Shown in pieces: positions 1 to 9,127 of a stretch of 64,000 nt of DNA. The DNA comes from Streptomyces globosus (GTDB lineage Bacteria; Actinomycetota; Actinomycetes; Streptomycetales; Streptomycetaceae), in contig NZ_CP030862.1 in assembly GCF_003325375.1 (NCBI RefSeq), positions 1,367,501 through 1,431,500 of the forward strand, read 5' to 3'. Position 1 is the first letter of the stretch, and every line of letters begins with the position of its first letter. The translations under genes were made by a program, and so were the position numbers. Below the pieces are notes generated by a model that did no database searches, was not told the origin of the DNA, and worked only from the letters and a program-made list of their open reading frames with translations.

Positions 1-1
1 C

Positions 2-64
2 TCGGACTTCGGCGGCGGAGACTTCTTCGGAGGCGGCGGCTTCGACGGCGGGGGCGGCTTCTAG
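2..64 (+). CDS. 3' end of a gene for a protein with a Gly/Phe-rich tail (partial)
   Basis: Only the last 20 codons and the TAG stop are inside the window. They encode a tail made almost wholly of Gly, Phe and Asp (repeats of the type FGGGDFF and GGGGFDGGGGF). Such tails are common at the C-terminus of TPM/DUF2207-type membrane proteins in actinobacteria, but the functional domain lies outside the window, so the family cannot be called. It converges with the YceI gene 33 bases downstream. Confidence 0.6.
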   Translation, partial: SDFGGGDFFGGGGFDGGGGF

Positions 65-97
65 CCGCCCCCGGGAGGTCCGATGCCCCGTGCCGCG

Positions 98-712
98 TCA
101 GGCGGCCGGGTTCTGCCTGACCGCCGAGATGTCGAAGGTCAGCTTCACCTTGTCGCTGACCATGACGCCGCCGGCCTCCAGCGCGGCGTTCCAGGTCAGG
201 CCCCAGTCGGAGCGCAGGATCTCGGCGGTGCCCTCGAAGCCGACGCGCTCGTTGCCGTAGGGGTCGGTGGCGGCGCCGCCGAACTCCAGGTCGATCGAGA
301 GGGGGCGGGTCACGTCCTTGATGGTCAGGTCGCCGGTCATCCGGTACGTGTCCGCGCCGATCCGGGCCGCCGACGTGGACCGGAAGGCCATCAGCGGGAA
401 CTGCTCCGCGGCGAAGAAGTCCTCGCCCCGCAGGTGGGCGTCGCGGTCGCCGATGCCCGTGTCGACCGAGGCGGTCTTGACGTCGATGGAGGCGGTGGAG
501 CGCGACGGGTCGCCGCCGTCCAGGTGCAGCGAGCCCGAGTAGTCGCCGAAGCTGCCGCGGACGTTGGTCACCATCGCGTGGCGGACGGTGAAGCCGATGC
601 TGCTGTGCGCGGCGTCGATGGCGTAGTCGCCGGTCAGGGCGGCCAGCGCCGGGTCGGCGGCGGGGACGTTCCGGGGGACGGCCTGCTCGGTGCGCCGGGT
701 GAAGATGCCCAT
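98..712 (-). CDS. YceI family protein
   Basis: A 204-residue member of the YceI/lipocalin-like family, whose members bind polyisoprenoid or other amphiphilic lipids in a beta-barrel. Family landmarks are visible: GDYAIDAAHSSIGFTVRHAMV near residues 28-48, the SIDVKTASVDTG stretch, RDAHLRGEDFFAAEQFP in the middle, and a closing SDKVKLTFDISAV. There is no signal peptide, so this is the cytoplasmic form common in Streptomyces. The ATG at 712 is preferred over an upstream in-frame start at 766 because GAGGA lies about eight bases in front of it. The 5' region runs divergently towards accB. The ligand is not deducible. Confidence 0.88.
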   Translation of the reverse strand: MGIFTRRTEQAVPRNVPAADPALAALTGDYAIDAAHSSIGFTVRHAMVTNVRGSFGDYSGSLHLDGGDPSRSTASIDVKTASVDTGIGDRDAHLRGEDFFAAEQFPLMAFRSTSAARIGADTYRMTGDLTIKDVTRPLSIDLEFGGAATDPYGNERVGFEGTAEILRSDWGLTWNAALEAGGVMVSDKVKLTFDISAVRQNPAA

Positions 713-724
713 GGTGGTGCTCCT

Positions 725-790
725 CGTAGTTGGTTCAATGTTCAACGACATCCACACTAGGAGCATTCCGTTTAACTTTCAACTTCTACG
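725..790. promoter_or_regulatory. AT-rich region upstream of yceI with repeated GTTCAA motifs
   Basis: The region before the YceI gene is unusually AT-rich for this chromosome. It carries two adjacent copies of a GTTCAA heptamer at 733-746 and a related TTTCAACTT at 777-785. This looks like a promoter with a binding site for a MarR/TetR-like regulator, as often controls yceI genes. No regulator gene lies beside it, so the assignment is inference only. Confidence 0.3.
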
Positions 791-954
791 CCTCGGCGGT
801 GCGGCTTTTATGGAGATCCCACAATCGGTACGGGTCTCAGATGGTGGTCTCCCTGCACTCGTCCGTGGTTCTGTGCGGGCCGGACAGCGGAACACGGCCG
901 AGACTGTGCGGAACCAACGGAGGATTTCCATGGTGCGCTTCGTAAGGTCAGTAC

Positions 955-2538
<1,584 letters not shown>

Positions 2539-2557
2539 CGAAGGAGATCTGCCGCCG

Positions 2558-2761
2558 ATGAGCACTTCCGCCGACACCCTGCTGCGCGTCGAGAAGGGCA
2601 ACGCCGCCCCCGAGGAGCTGGCCGCGATCACCGCGATCCTGCTGGCCCGCGCCGCGTCCGTGCCCGCCCAGGACGGCCCCCGCCGCCTGCGCTCCCAGGC
2701 CGGCTGGCGCCGCCTGGAGCGCACCCCCGGCTTCCGCGCCCCGCACAGCTGGCAGGGCTGA
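2558..2761 (+). CDS. accE: acyl-CoA carboxylase epsilon subunit
   Basis: A 67-residue protein of the actinobacterial AccE/PccE family, a small subunit that raises the activity of the alpha-beta carboxylase complex. Typical features are the N-terminal VEKGNAAPEELAAITAILLARAA helix and a C-terminal WRRLERTPGFRAPHSW segment. AAGGAGA precedes the ATG by about nine bases. It is almost certainly co-transcribed with accB and is followed directly by a strong terminator. Confidence 0.92.
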   Translation: MSTSADTLLRVEKGNAAPEELAAITAILLARAASVPAQDGPRRLRSQAGWRRLERTPGFRAPHSWQG

Positions 2762-2776
2762 CCCCGCCGAGCCCCC

Positions 2777-2814
2777 GTCAGGCCCCGCACCCCGCGAAGG
2801 GTGCGGGGCCTGAC
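2777..2814 (+). terminator. terminator after accBE
   Basis: A perfect 16-bp stem (left arm 2777-2792, right arm 2799-2814) with a six-base loop lies 16 bases after the accE stop. There is no long T-tract, as is usual for high-GC actinobacterial terminators. Confidence 0.85.
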
Positions 2815-2869
2815 GCATGCCCGCCGGGATGCGCAGGACGCTGCACGGGCCCCTTGGCCCGGGTACGGC

Positions 2870-2903
2870 GAAGACCCCCGGTCCGGCGGACTCGGGGGCC
2901 TTC
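2870..2903 (-). terminator. terminator after the first conservon
   Basis: An inverted repeat with GAAG and CCCCCG arms (2870-2880 pairing with 2893-2903, one mismatch) lies 24 bases beyond the cvnD stop. Read on the minus strand it closes the conservon operon. With the accE terminator it separates the convergent operons. Confidence 0.65.
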
Positions 2904-2927
2904 TCGCGTGCGCGTGCTCCGCGGGGA

Positions 2928-3509
2928 CTACCGCAGCCGTGCCATGAGGGCGTGTTCGACGAGCGTGATGAGGGCGCTCTTGGCGTCGGCGCGGTGGCGG
3001 GCGTCGGTGGTGATGATGGGGGCGTCGGGGCCGATCTGGAGTGCTTCGCGGACTTCTTCGGGGGTGTAGGGCTGGTGTCCGTCGAAGCCGTTGAGGGCGA
3101 TGACGAAGGGGAGGCCGCTGTTTTCGAAGTAGTCGACGGCGGGGAAGCAGTCGGCGAGTCGGCGGGTGTCGACGAGGACGACGGCGCCGATGGCGCCGCG
3201 GACGAGGTCGTCCCACATGAACCAGAAGCGGTCCTGTCCGGGGGTGCCGAACAGGTAGAGGATGAGGTCCTGGTCCAGGGTGATGCGGCCGAAGTCCATG
3301 GCGACGGTGGTGGTCGTCTTGTCCCCGGTGTGGGTGAGGTCGTCGATGCCGGCGGAGGCGCTGGTCATGACGGCTTCGGTGCGCAGGGGGTTGATCTCGG
3401 AGACCGCGCCGACGAACGTGGTCTTGCCCACGCCGAAGCCGCCCGCCACCACGATCTTCGCGGAGGTGGTGGAGCGTGCCGCCCCGCCGTTAGAGCTTGC
3501 GAAGTCCAC
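2928..3509 (-). CDS. cvnD: conservon small GTPase CvnD (copy 1)
   Basis: A 193-residue Ras-like/MglA-type GTPase, the output component of a conservon. The P-loop GGFGVGKTT is at residues 23-31, the switch II motif GTPGQDRFW at 88-96, and the expected G4 motif is NGFD at 140-143 instead of NKxD. It is soluble; CvnB, CvnC and CvnD are thought to assemble with CvnA at the membrane in a nucleotide-dependent way. The gene overlaps the 3' end of cvnC by 20 bases. Its DNA is identical to the second cvnD over the whole coding region except the last codons, giving proteins that differ only in the last residue (Arg here, Lys there). Confidence 0.93.
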   Translation of the reverse strand: MDFASSNGGAARSTTSAKIVVAGGFGVGKTTFVGAVSEINPLRTEAVMTSASAGIDDLTHTGDKTTTTVAMDFGRITLDQDLILYLFGTPGQDRFWFMWDDLVRGAIGAVVLVDTRRLADCFPAVDYFENSGLPFVIALNGFDGHQPYTPEEVREALQIGPDAPIITTDARHRADAKSALITLVEHALMARLR

Positions 3510-3536
3510 TGAGCACCCTTTCGAGCAGTGTCACAT
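2934..3536. repeat. 603-bp identical tract, copy 1 (cvnD and end of cvnC)
   Basis: By direct base-by-base reading this tract matches 8026-8628 without a difference. It covers cvnD apart from its last two codons, and the last 47 bases of cvnC. Identity stops sharply at both ends. The tract is a direct repeat 5,092 bases from its twin. Confidence 0.95.
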
Positions 3537-4041
3537 CTGGCTGGCCGCCGGCGGATTCGTCGCCGCCGGGCTGGTGAATGGCGACAAGGCCCGCCTCCGC
3601 CAGGTCGGCGACGAGAATGCGGGCGACACCAAGAGGAATGGAGAGGAGTGCCGAGATCTCCGCGACGGATTTGATCTCCAGGCACAGGCGGCAGATGCGC
3701 TGGTGCTCGGGCAACTGCCCTTGCAGCCGAGCGGGATCCGCCGTGGTGCTGACCAGCGCCTCGATGGCGAGCTGGTAGCGCGGCCGGGTCCGGCCGCCGG
3801 TCATTGCATACGGACGCACCAGCGGGTTGTGCGCCTTGGGGGCCTGGCCGCGGCCGGCCCGGAAGGGCTGCTGCGAGGGCCGCTGGGGCGCCTGGTGGGG
3901 CTGGGCGTACGGCTGCTGCTGGTACGGGTTCTGCTCCGGCACGGGCATGCTGGGGGCGGAGGGGAAGTTGAAGCGGTTCTGGTCGTGCCCACCCTGCGGC
4001 TGCTGCGCGCCGCCGTAAGGATGTCCTCCGGGTGTTGTCAC
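3490..4041 (-). CDS. cvnC: conservon DUF742 protein CvnC (copy 1)
   Basis: A 183-residue DUF742 protein, the third conservon component, with a winged-helix-like fold. The conserved core begins at LVRPYAMTGGRTRPRYQLAIEALV and ends DVTLLERVLSGLRKL. The first 70 or so residues are a Gln/Pro-rich extension (NPYQQQPYAQPHQAPQRP) that the second copy lacks. The GTG at 4041 has GGAGGAGG just upstream and gives the best start; an in-frame start at 4125 would run through the hairpin between cvnB and cvnC. It overlaps cvnD by 20 bases, suggesting translational coupling. Confidence 0.9.
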   Translation of the reverse strand: MTTPGGHPYGGAQQPQGGHDQNRFNFPSAPSMPVPEQNPYQQQPYAQPHQAPQRPSQQPFRAGRGQAPKAHNPLVRPYAMTGGRTRPRYQLAIEALVSTTADPARLQGQLPEHQRICRLCLEIKSVAEISALLSIPLGVARILVADLAEAGLVAIHQPGGDESAGGQPDVTLLERVLSGLRKL

Positions 4042-4090
4042 GTCTCCTCCTCCGAACTCCAGTAACGCAGTACTCCCTGTGGAACCGCGC

Positions 4091-4112
4091 CACCGCACCT
4101 TACGGTGCGGTG
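4091..4112 (-). other. hairpin between cvnB and cvnC of conservon 1
   Basis: A perfect 9-bp inverted repeat (4091-4099 and 4104-4112) with a four-base loop lies in the 94-base gap between cvnB and cvnC. No T-tract follows, so it could be an attenuator or an mRNA processing/stability element. A hairpin sits at the same place in the second conservon. Confidence 0.55.
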
Positions 4113-4135
4113 ACGCGAAACGCACTGCCTGTTTG

Positions 4136-4558
4136 CTAGTTGAGAAGGCTTCCCTGCAGTTCGGCGCGCAGGTCCGGGGTGAGGACCGTGCCTGCGCGGT
4201 CGACGAGGAGGGCCATCTCGTAGCCGACGAGGCCGATGTCGCACTCGGGGTGCGCGAGCACCGCGAGCGAGGACCCGTCGGAGATGGACATGAGGAAGAG
4301 GAATCCCCGGTCCATCTCGACCACGGTCTGGTTGACGGCGCCGCCCTCGAAGATGCGGGAGGCTCCGGCGGTCAGCGAGGTCAGTCCGGAGGCCACGGCC
4401 GCCAGCTGGTCGGCGCGGTCGCGCGGGAATCCGTCGGACATCGCCAGAAGGAGGCCGTCGGCGGAGACCACCACCGTGTGGGACACCCCGGGGGTGTTGT
4501 CCACGAAGTTGGTGATCAACCAGTTCAGGTTCTGTGCCGCCTGGCTCATCGGGCTCAC
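4136..4558 (-). CDS. cvnB: conservon Roadblock/LC7 protein CvnB (copy 1)
   Basis: A 140-residue Roadblock/LC7-domain protein, the family of small dimeric regulators of Ras-like GTPases (MglB-like). Typical stretches are NLNWLITNFVDNTPGVSHTV, VVSADGLLLAMSDGF and DRADQLAAVASGLTSLTAGAS. The GTG at 4558 is chosen because GGAG lies seven bases in front and because it gives the same length as the second copy; an ATG nine codons further upstream or the later ATG at 4549 are possible. The cvnA stop codon is one base away. DNA is nearly identical to the second cvnB, with only a few scattered differences. Confidence 0.92.
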   Translation of the reverse strand: MSPMSQAAQNLNWLITNFVDNTPGVSHTVVVSADGLLLAMSDGFPRDRADQLAAVASGLTSLTAGASRIFEGGAVNQTVVEMDRGFLFLMSISDGSSLAVLAHPECDIGLVGYEMALLVDRAGTVLTPDLRAELQGSLLN

Positions 4559-4559
4559 A

Positions 4560-7500
4560 CTAACGCTCCTGGTCATAGCTGTTACTTGACTGCTCAGTAC
4601 CCGCGCTGCGTCCCTGCTGGACACCGCGCCGCAGGTTGCTCAACCTGCCGCGGACGTCCTCCGGAGCGCGGGAGACCTGGGGGCCGCCCTGCGGGGTCGT
4701 CTCCGCGGAGCCCTCGACCAGGTTGGCCTTGGGTACCCGCCGCGGGAGACCGGACGAGGTGACCCCGCCCGCCTTCGGCTCGCGGAGCTTTCCGGCCTGC
4801 TGCCAGCGCTCGTCGTTCTTCGAGCGCCAGCCCGGGCCGGCCTCCTCGTCCGCCTTCGGGGCGGCGTCCTGCTGCTGTCGCTGAGGCCGCTGCTCGAAGA
4901 GGGATCCGGGGGACTCCGCTTCCTGCTGCGCCGGCTGCCACTGCTGCTGGCTGCCGCGGCGCGGCAGGCCCGCTCCGGTCAATGCGTGACCGGTGTCGGC
5001 AGCGGCGCCCGGACGGTCGAAGCCTACGCGGTCCGCGGCGGGTTCGGGAGCGACAGGGGGTTCCGATTCGGTCCCGTACCCCTGGTCGTAGCCCTCGGAG
5101 TAGGTGTTCTGCTCCGGCCAGGCACCGTGCTGATCCTGGGTTTCGTAACCGCCCTGGTAGGCCTGGGAGTCCTGGTGCGGCTCCTGGTAGCCCGCTTCCG
5201 CATAACCGTAGTCCTGCTGCGGGTACGCCTCGTAGCCCTGCTGCTGGTGGTGCGCCTGACCGGTGTCGTACGCCGGGTCGTAGACGGGAGCCGACTGCCC
5301 GCCGTACTCCGGGTACTCCTGGTACCCGTGCTCCGGCTGCGGTTCCGCATACTCCTGGTCGGCCTGCTCCTGGCCGGCCTGCGGCTGGCCCAGCTGGGCG
5401 GCGAGGGCCGCGCGGCGCTCCTGGTTGCCCAGGGAGCGGCCCACCGGGCCCGCGGGGGCCCCGTCGGCGTCGTAGCGGGAGTCGTCGAAGCCGAGTTCGG
5501 CCGCGGTGCGCAGCGGGGCGTCCTGCTCGGCCGCCTGCTGCGGGATCATCGAGGAGACGGTGAACTCGTCGTCCGGGATGCCCTCGCCGCCGCCACCGTG
5601 GGTGATGGCGTCCGGGAGCATGATCAGCGACGTGGTGCCGGCCGCCTCGCCCGAGGGGCGCAGCTGGACGCGGATGTTGTGCCGGTCTGCCAGGCGGCCG
5701 ACCACGAAGAGGCCCATGCGCTGCGAGATCGCGGCGTCCACGGTCGGCGGGTTGGCCAGCTTGTGGTTGATGTCCGCGAAGTCCTCGGCGGTCAGGCCGA
5801 TGCCCTTGTCGTGGATCTCGACCATGACGCGGCCGTCGGGCAGTCGCGTGGCGTTGACGCGGACCTTGGTCTGCGGGGAGGAGAACGTGGTGGCGTTCTC
5901 CAGCAGCTCGGCGAGCAGGTGCACGAGGTCGGTCACGGCCTGGCCGTGGATCTCGGCCTCGGAGACGCCCTCGAACTCGATGCGCTCGTACTGCTCCACC
6001 TCCGAGGAGGCGGCGCGCAGGACGTCGACGAGGGGCACCGGCTGGTCCCAGCGGCGGCCCGGCTCCTCGCCCGCGAGGATGAGGAGGTTCTCGCCGTTGC
6101 GGCGCATGCGGGTGGCCAGGTGGTCCAGGCGGAAGAGGTTCTCCAGCTGGTCCGGGTCGGCCTCGTTGTTCTCCAGGTCGGTGATGAGGGTCAGCTGGCC
6201 CTCGATCAGCGACTGGTTGCGCATGGAGAGGTTCGTGAAGATCGCGTTGACGTTGCCCCGCAGGAGGGCCTGCTCGGCGGCGAGGCGGACCGCCTCGCGG
6301 TGGACCTGGTCGAACGCGCGGGCGACCTCGCCGATCTCGTCCTGGGAGTCGATCGGGATCGGGGCGACGCGGGTGTCGACCTTGCCCGGGTCGGTGCGGG
6401 AGAGCTGGTCGACGAGCGCCGGCAGGCGCTGCTCGGCGACGTCGAAGGCGGCGGAGCGCAGGCGGCGCATCGAGCGGCTCATCTGGCGGGCCACCATGCC
6501 GGCGAGGACGAACGCGGCCAGCAGGGCCACGACCACGATGGCGCCGGTGACGACGGCGTCGTTGCGGGCCTCCTCGGAGATGGCGACGGTGTCCTTGACG
6601 GCCTTGTCGAGGAGTTCCTTCTCGATCTCGGCGTAGCCCTCGAACTTGGCCGTCGCGGCGGCCTGCCAGGCCTGCGGCGTGGTGCCGTTCTTGGCGAGCA
6701 CGGAGGGCTTGTCGCCGCCGGCTATCGCCTCGGTCATGCCGGCGAGCACCGAGCCGTTGACCGCGGGCGGGGCCTTGAACGGGGTGCCGGCCTGCTCGGC
6801 CTGCCCCTTCGCGGCGGCGATCTTGGCCTCGCCGTCCTTCTTCTTCTTGTCCATCACCTCGCGGAGGCGGTTGACGTCCTCCTCGGTGCCCGCCGCGACG
6901 TACTCGCCGACGGCGATCTCCTCCAGATAGGCGTACGAGGAGAAGGCGATCAGCTGTGCCTTGCGGACTTCCTCGTTCTCGCTCGGGCGGACGAGGAGGT
7001 GCGTGCCGATGGCGCGCTGGAGCGACTCGGCGGCCTTGGCGAGCTCGACCGCGTAGACCATCCGGCCGTAGCTGGTGACGTTGCCGGTGCCCAGACCCAG
7101 TTCGTTGGAGAACTGCATCAGGTAGTGCTGGACGAGGAGGTAGCCGTCCTCGGTGGGGATGGGGCCGGCCTGGGACGGCAGGTTCTTCTTCGCCGTCTCC
7201 GGGGCCGTGTAGGCGGACTTGCGGACCGCCTCCAGCTTCGGCTCCTCCTGCCGGAAGAGCTGCAGGCGGCGCTCCAGGCCCTGGTTCTCGGGGAGGTCCT
7301 TTACCGCGAGCGCGAACTTGCCCTGGGCCTCGTCGGTGGCCGCGTAGGCCTTCGCGACGGCCGGGTTGTTCCTGTCGCCCTTCAGCAGCGGCTCGGCCGT
7401 GAGGTCGCGCTCGTTGAGCAGCGCCTGGCCGTACTCCGCCGCCGCCTGGACCACGCGGGCGGTCTTCTCGGCGTCCTTGGCCTCGTTCCAGGTGTCGACG

Positions 7501-7727
7501 GACCCCTTCACCTGGAAGCCGCCCATGACCAGTCCGACGAGGACGGGCAGGAGCAGGATGGCGTTCAGACGGGTCGCCACACGCCAGTTGCGCGGCGAGA
7601 ACCTGCTGGTGCTGCCCTTCGCCGGCGGCTGCGCGGGCACGTCGACGGGCGGTGCGGCCGCGCGCTGCGGCGGGGTGAAGTTGCCGCGCGCGGATTCATC
7701 CGCGGGGCTCGAGCTGCTTCGCCTCAC
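4560..7727 (-). CDS. cvnA: conservon sensor histidine-kinase-like protein CvnA (copy 1)
   Basis: A 1,055-residue membrane sensor. After a basic Pro-rich N-terminus come TM1 (RLNAILLLPVLVGLVMGGF), a roughly 300-residue extracytoplasmic region of the nitrate/nitrite-sensing (NIT) type, TM2 (GAIVVVALLAAFVLAGMVA), a HAMP domain, a dimerisation segment RLDHLATRMRRNGENLL, and an HATPase_c domain (N box LLAELLENATTFS, G1 box EIHDKGIGL, G2 box MGLFVVGRLA). The last 330 residues are disordered and rich in Gln, Tyr, Glu and Gly, then end in a conserved basic motif SGLPRRVPKANLV and QVSRAPEDVRGRLSNLRRG. It starts with GTG, with GAGAGG eleven bases before. The ligand is unknown. Confidence 0.92.
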   Translation of the reverse strand: MRRSSSSPADESARGNFTPPQRAAAPPVDVPAQPPAKGSTSRFSPRNWRVATRLNAILLLPVLVGLVMGGFQVKGSVDTWNEAKDAEKTARVVQAAAEYGQALLNERDLTAEPLLKGDRNNPAVAKAYAATDEAQGKFALAVKDLPENQGLERRLQLFRQEEPKLEAVRKSAYTAPETAKKNLPSQAGPIPTEDGYLLVQHYLMQFSNELGLGTGNVTSYGRMVYAVELAKAAESLQRAIGTHLLVRPSENEEVRKAQLIAFSSYAYLEEIAVGEYVAAGTEEDVNRLREVMDKKKKDGEAKIAAAKGQAEQAGTPFKAPPAVNGSVLAGMTEAIAGGDKPSVLAKNGTTPQAWQAAATAKFEGYAEIEKELLDKAVKDTVAISEEARNDAVVTGAIVVVALLAAFVLAGMVARQMSRSMRRLRSAAFDVAEQRLPALVDQLSRTDPGKVDTRVAPIPIDSQDEIGEVARAFDQVHREAVRLAAEQALLRGNVNAIFTNLSMRNQSLIEGQLTLITDLENNEADPDQLENLFRLDHLATRMRRNGENLLILAGEEPGRRWDQPVPLVDVLRAASSEVEQYERIEFEGVSEAEIHGQAVTDLVHLLAELLENATTFSSPQTKVRVNATRLPDGRVMVEIHDKGIGLTAEDFADINHKLANPPTVDAAISQRMGLFVVGRLADRHNIRVQLRPSGEAAGTTSLIMLPDAITHGGGGEGIPDDEFTVSSMIPQQAAEQDAPLRTAAELGFDDSRYDADGAPAGPVGRSLGNQERRAALAAQLGQPQAGQEQADQEYAEPQPEHGYQEYPEYGGQSAPVYDPAYDTGQAHHQQQGYEAYPQQDYGYAEAGYQEPHQDSQAYQGGYETQDQHGAWPEQNTYSEGYDQGYGTESEPPVAPEPAADRVGFDRPGAAADTGHALTGAGLPRRGSQQQWQPAQQEAESPGSLFEQRPQRQQQDAAPKADEEAGPGWRSKNDERWQQAGKLREPKAGGVTSSGLPRRVPKANLVEGSAETTPQGGPQVSRAPEDVRGRLSNLRRGVQQGRSAGTEQSSNSYDQER

Positions 7728-7960
7728 TCGACCAACAACCTCTCGGCGGTGCTACTAGCTGGTTAGTTGAATTCCAGCACGGTGAACGGCCGTGTTCCAA
7801 ACAGTCCGGCCGTGCGGCCCGGACGGCCCGACGGCCTACGTAAAACGGACATAAAGAGTGACCGGCGGTGAAAACGGGAACGCTCGTGCGCACAGCGGTA
7901 CCACCCGACCGCACCCCGTGCCCGGCAGCGGGCAATTCTCTGTCGAAACGTTATGAACAA
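7728..7960 (-). promoter_or_regulatory. upstream region of conservon 1
   Basis: This gap between the two conservons should hold the promoter of the first cvn operon, read leftwards. It has relatively AT-rich patches around 7745-7870. I could not pick a convincing -35/-10 pair by eye. The terminator of conservon 2 lies just to the right. Confidence 0.4.
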
Positions 7961-7998
7961 GCAGGGCGGGCCGTGTCGTACGACACAGCCCGCCCTGC
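7961..7998 (-). terminator. terminator after the second conservon
   Basis: A long hairpin (7961-7978 pairing with 7981-7998, one mismatch) lies 22 bases beyond the second cvnD stop on the minus strand. It should end transcription of conservon 2 before conservon 1 begins, so the two are probably separate units. Confidence 0.75.
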
Positions 7999-8019
7999 CG
8001 CGCACACATGCCCGCCCCG

Positions 8020-8601
8020 TTACTTCAGCCGTGCCATGAGGGCGTGTTCGACGAGCGTGATGAGGGCGCTCTTGGCGTCGGCGCGGTGGCGGGCGTCGGT
8101 GGTGATGATGGGGGCGTCGGGGCCGATCTGGAGTGCTTCGCGGACTTCTTCGGGGGTGTAGGGCTGGTGTCCGTCGAAGCCGTTGAGGGCGATGACGAAG
8201 GGGAGGCCGCTGTTTTCGAAGTAGTCGACGGCGGGGAAGCAGTCGGCGAGTCGGCGGGTGTCGACGAGGACGACGGCGCCGATGGCGCCGCGGACGAGGT
8301 CGTCCCACATGAACCAGAAGCGGTCCTGTCCGGGGGTGCCGAACAGGTAGAGGATGAGGTCCTGGTCCAGGGTGATGCGGCCGAAGTCCATGGCGACGGT
8401 GGTGGTCGTCTTGTCCCCGGTGTGGGTGAGGTCGTCGATGCCGGCGGAGGCGCTGGTCATGACGGCTTCGGTGCGCAGGGGGTTGATCTCGGAGACCGCG
8501 CCGACGAACGTGGTCTTGCCCACGCCGAAGCCGCCCGCCACCACGATCTTCGCGGAGGTGGTGGAGCGTGCCGCCCCGCCGTTAGAGCTTGCGAAGTCCA
8601 C
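8020..8601 (-). CDS. cvnD: conservon small GTPase CvnD (copy 2)
   Basis: A 193-residue MglA/Ras-like GTPase, identical to the first CvnD in 192 of 193 residues, with only the last residue changed to Lys. P-loop GGFGVGKTT, switch II GTPGQDRFW and the atypical G4 motif NGFD are the same. It overlaps cvnC by 20 bases. As the two GTPases are the same molecule in practice, specificity of the two conservons must lie in CvnA, in CvnC, or in localisation, if they are separate pathways at all. Confidence 0.93.
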   Translation of the reverse strand: MDFASSNGGAARSTTSAKIVVAGGFGVGKTTFVGAVSEINPLRTEAVMTSASAGIDDLTHTGDKTTTTVAMDFGRITLDQDLILYLFGTPGQDRFWFMWDDLVRGAIGAVVLVDTRRLADCFPAVDYFENSGLPFVIALNGFDGHQPYTPEEVREALQIGPDAPIITTDARHRADAKSALITLVEHALMARLK

Positions 8602-8628
8602 TGAGCACCCTTTCGAGCAGTGTCACGT
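8026..8628. repeat. 603-bp identical tract, copy 2
   Basis: The twin of 2934-3536, with no mismatch found by eye. The flanks diverge at once: upstream in cvnC the next bases differ, and downstream the sequences beyond the cvnD stop are unrelated. Confidence 0.95.
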
Positions 8629-8977
8629 CCGGCGTGCCGCCGGCCTCTCCGTTGCCCGGCTGGTGGATGGCCACCATGCCGGCCTCTGCCAGGTCGGCCA
8701 CCAGGATGCGCGCCACGCCGAGTGGCATCGACAGCAGGGCGGAGACCTCCGCGACCGACTTGACCTCGCGGCACAGCGTGCAGATGCGCTGGTGCTCGGG
8801 CAGCAGGTTCGACAGGTGCATCGGATCGGCGGTGGTGCTCACCAGCGCCTCGATGGCGAGCTGGTAGCGGGGCCGGGTCCGGCCGCCCGTCATCGCGTAC
8901 GGGCGCACAAGCGGCTGGTCGCCCTCCGAGTACGACGAGTCGTCGTACGCATCGGAGTAGGCGGGGGGCGGGGTCAT
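8582..8977 (-). CDS. cvnC: conservon DUF742 protein CvnC (copy 2)
   Basis: A 131-residue DUF742 protein. The core LVRPYAMTGGRTRPRYQLAIEALV to LLERVLSGLRKL matches the first copy, but internal residues differ more than in CvnB or CvnD (for example MHLSNLLPEHQRICTLCREVKSVAEVS against ARLQGQLPEHQRICRLCLEIKSVAEIS). The N-terminal arm is short and acidic (YSDAYDDSSYSEGD) rather than Gln/Pro-rich. The ATG at 8977 has GGAGG close in front; an upstream in-frame start at 9010 lacks one. Confidence 0.9.
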   Translation of the reverse strand: MTPPPAYSDAYDDSSYSEGDQPLVRPYAMTGGRTRPRYQLAIEALVSTTADPMHLSNLLPEHQRICTLCREVKSVAEVSALLSMPLGVARILVADLAEAGMVAIHQPGNGEAGGTPDVTLLERVLSGLRKL

Positions 8978-9059
8978 TGATCCTCCGGGCTGGACAGCAG
9001 TGGTCAGCATGCCGTCTGACGGGGCGGCCGGTGGGGGGACGGTATGACGGCCTGGCGGT

Positions 9060-9106
9060 GGTACTGGATCCCGGGGCGGGGCCCCGGTCCCCCGGCCGGA
9101 AGTACC
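9060..9106 (-). other. hairpin between cvnB and cvnC of conservon 2
   Basis: GGTACT at 9060-9065 pairs with AGTACC at 9101-9106 around a very GC-rich interior with further pairing. It lies in the 150-base cvnB-cvnC gap, the same place as the hairpin in conservon 1 though the sequence is different. Confidence 0.4.
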
Positions 9107-9127
9107 GTCCGACCGGGGGATGGCGGG

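Noticed and set aside
4986..7766. A 926-codon plus-strand frame opposite cvnA copy 1
   Set aside because: Its Val/Leu/Gly/Arg composition mirrors the opposite strand's codon use, with no domain and no binding site. The cvnA frame carries real motifs.
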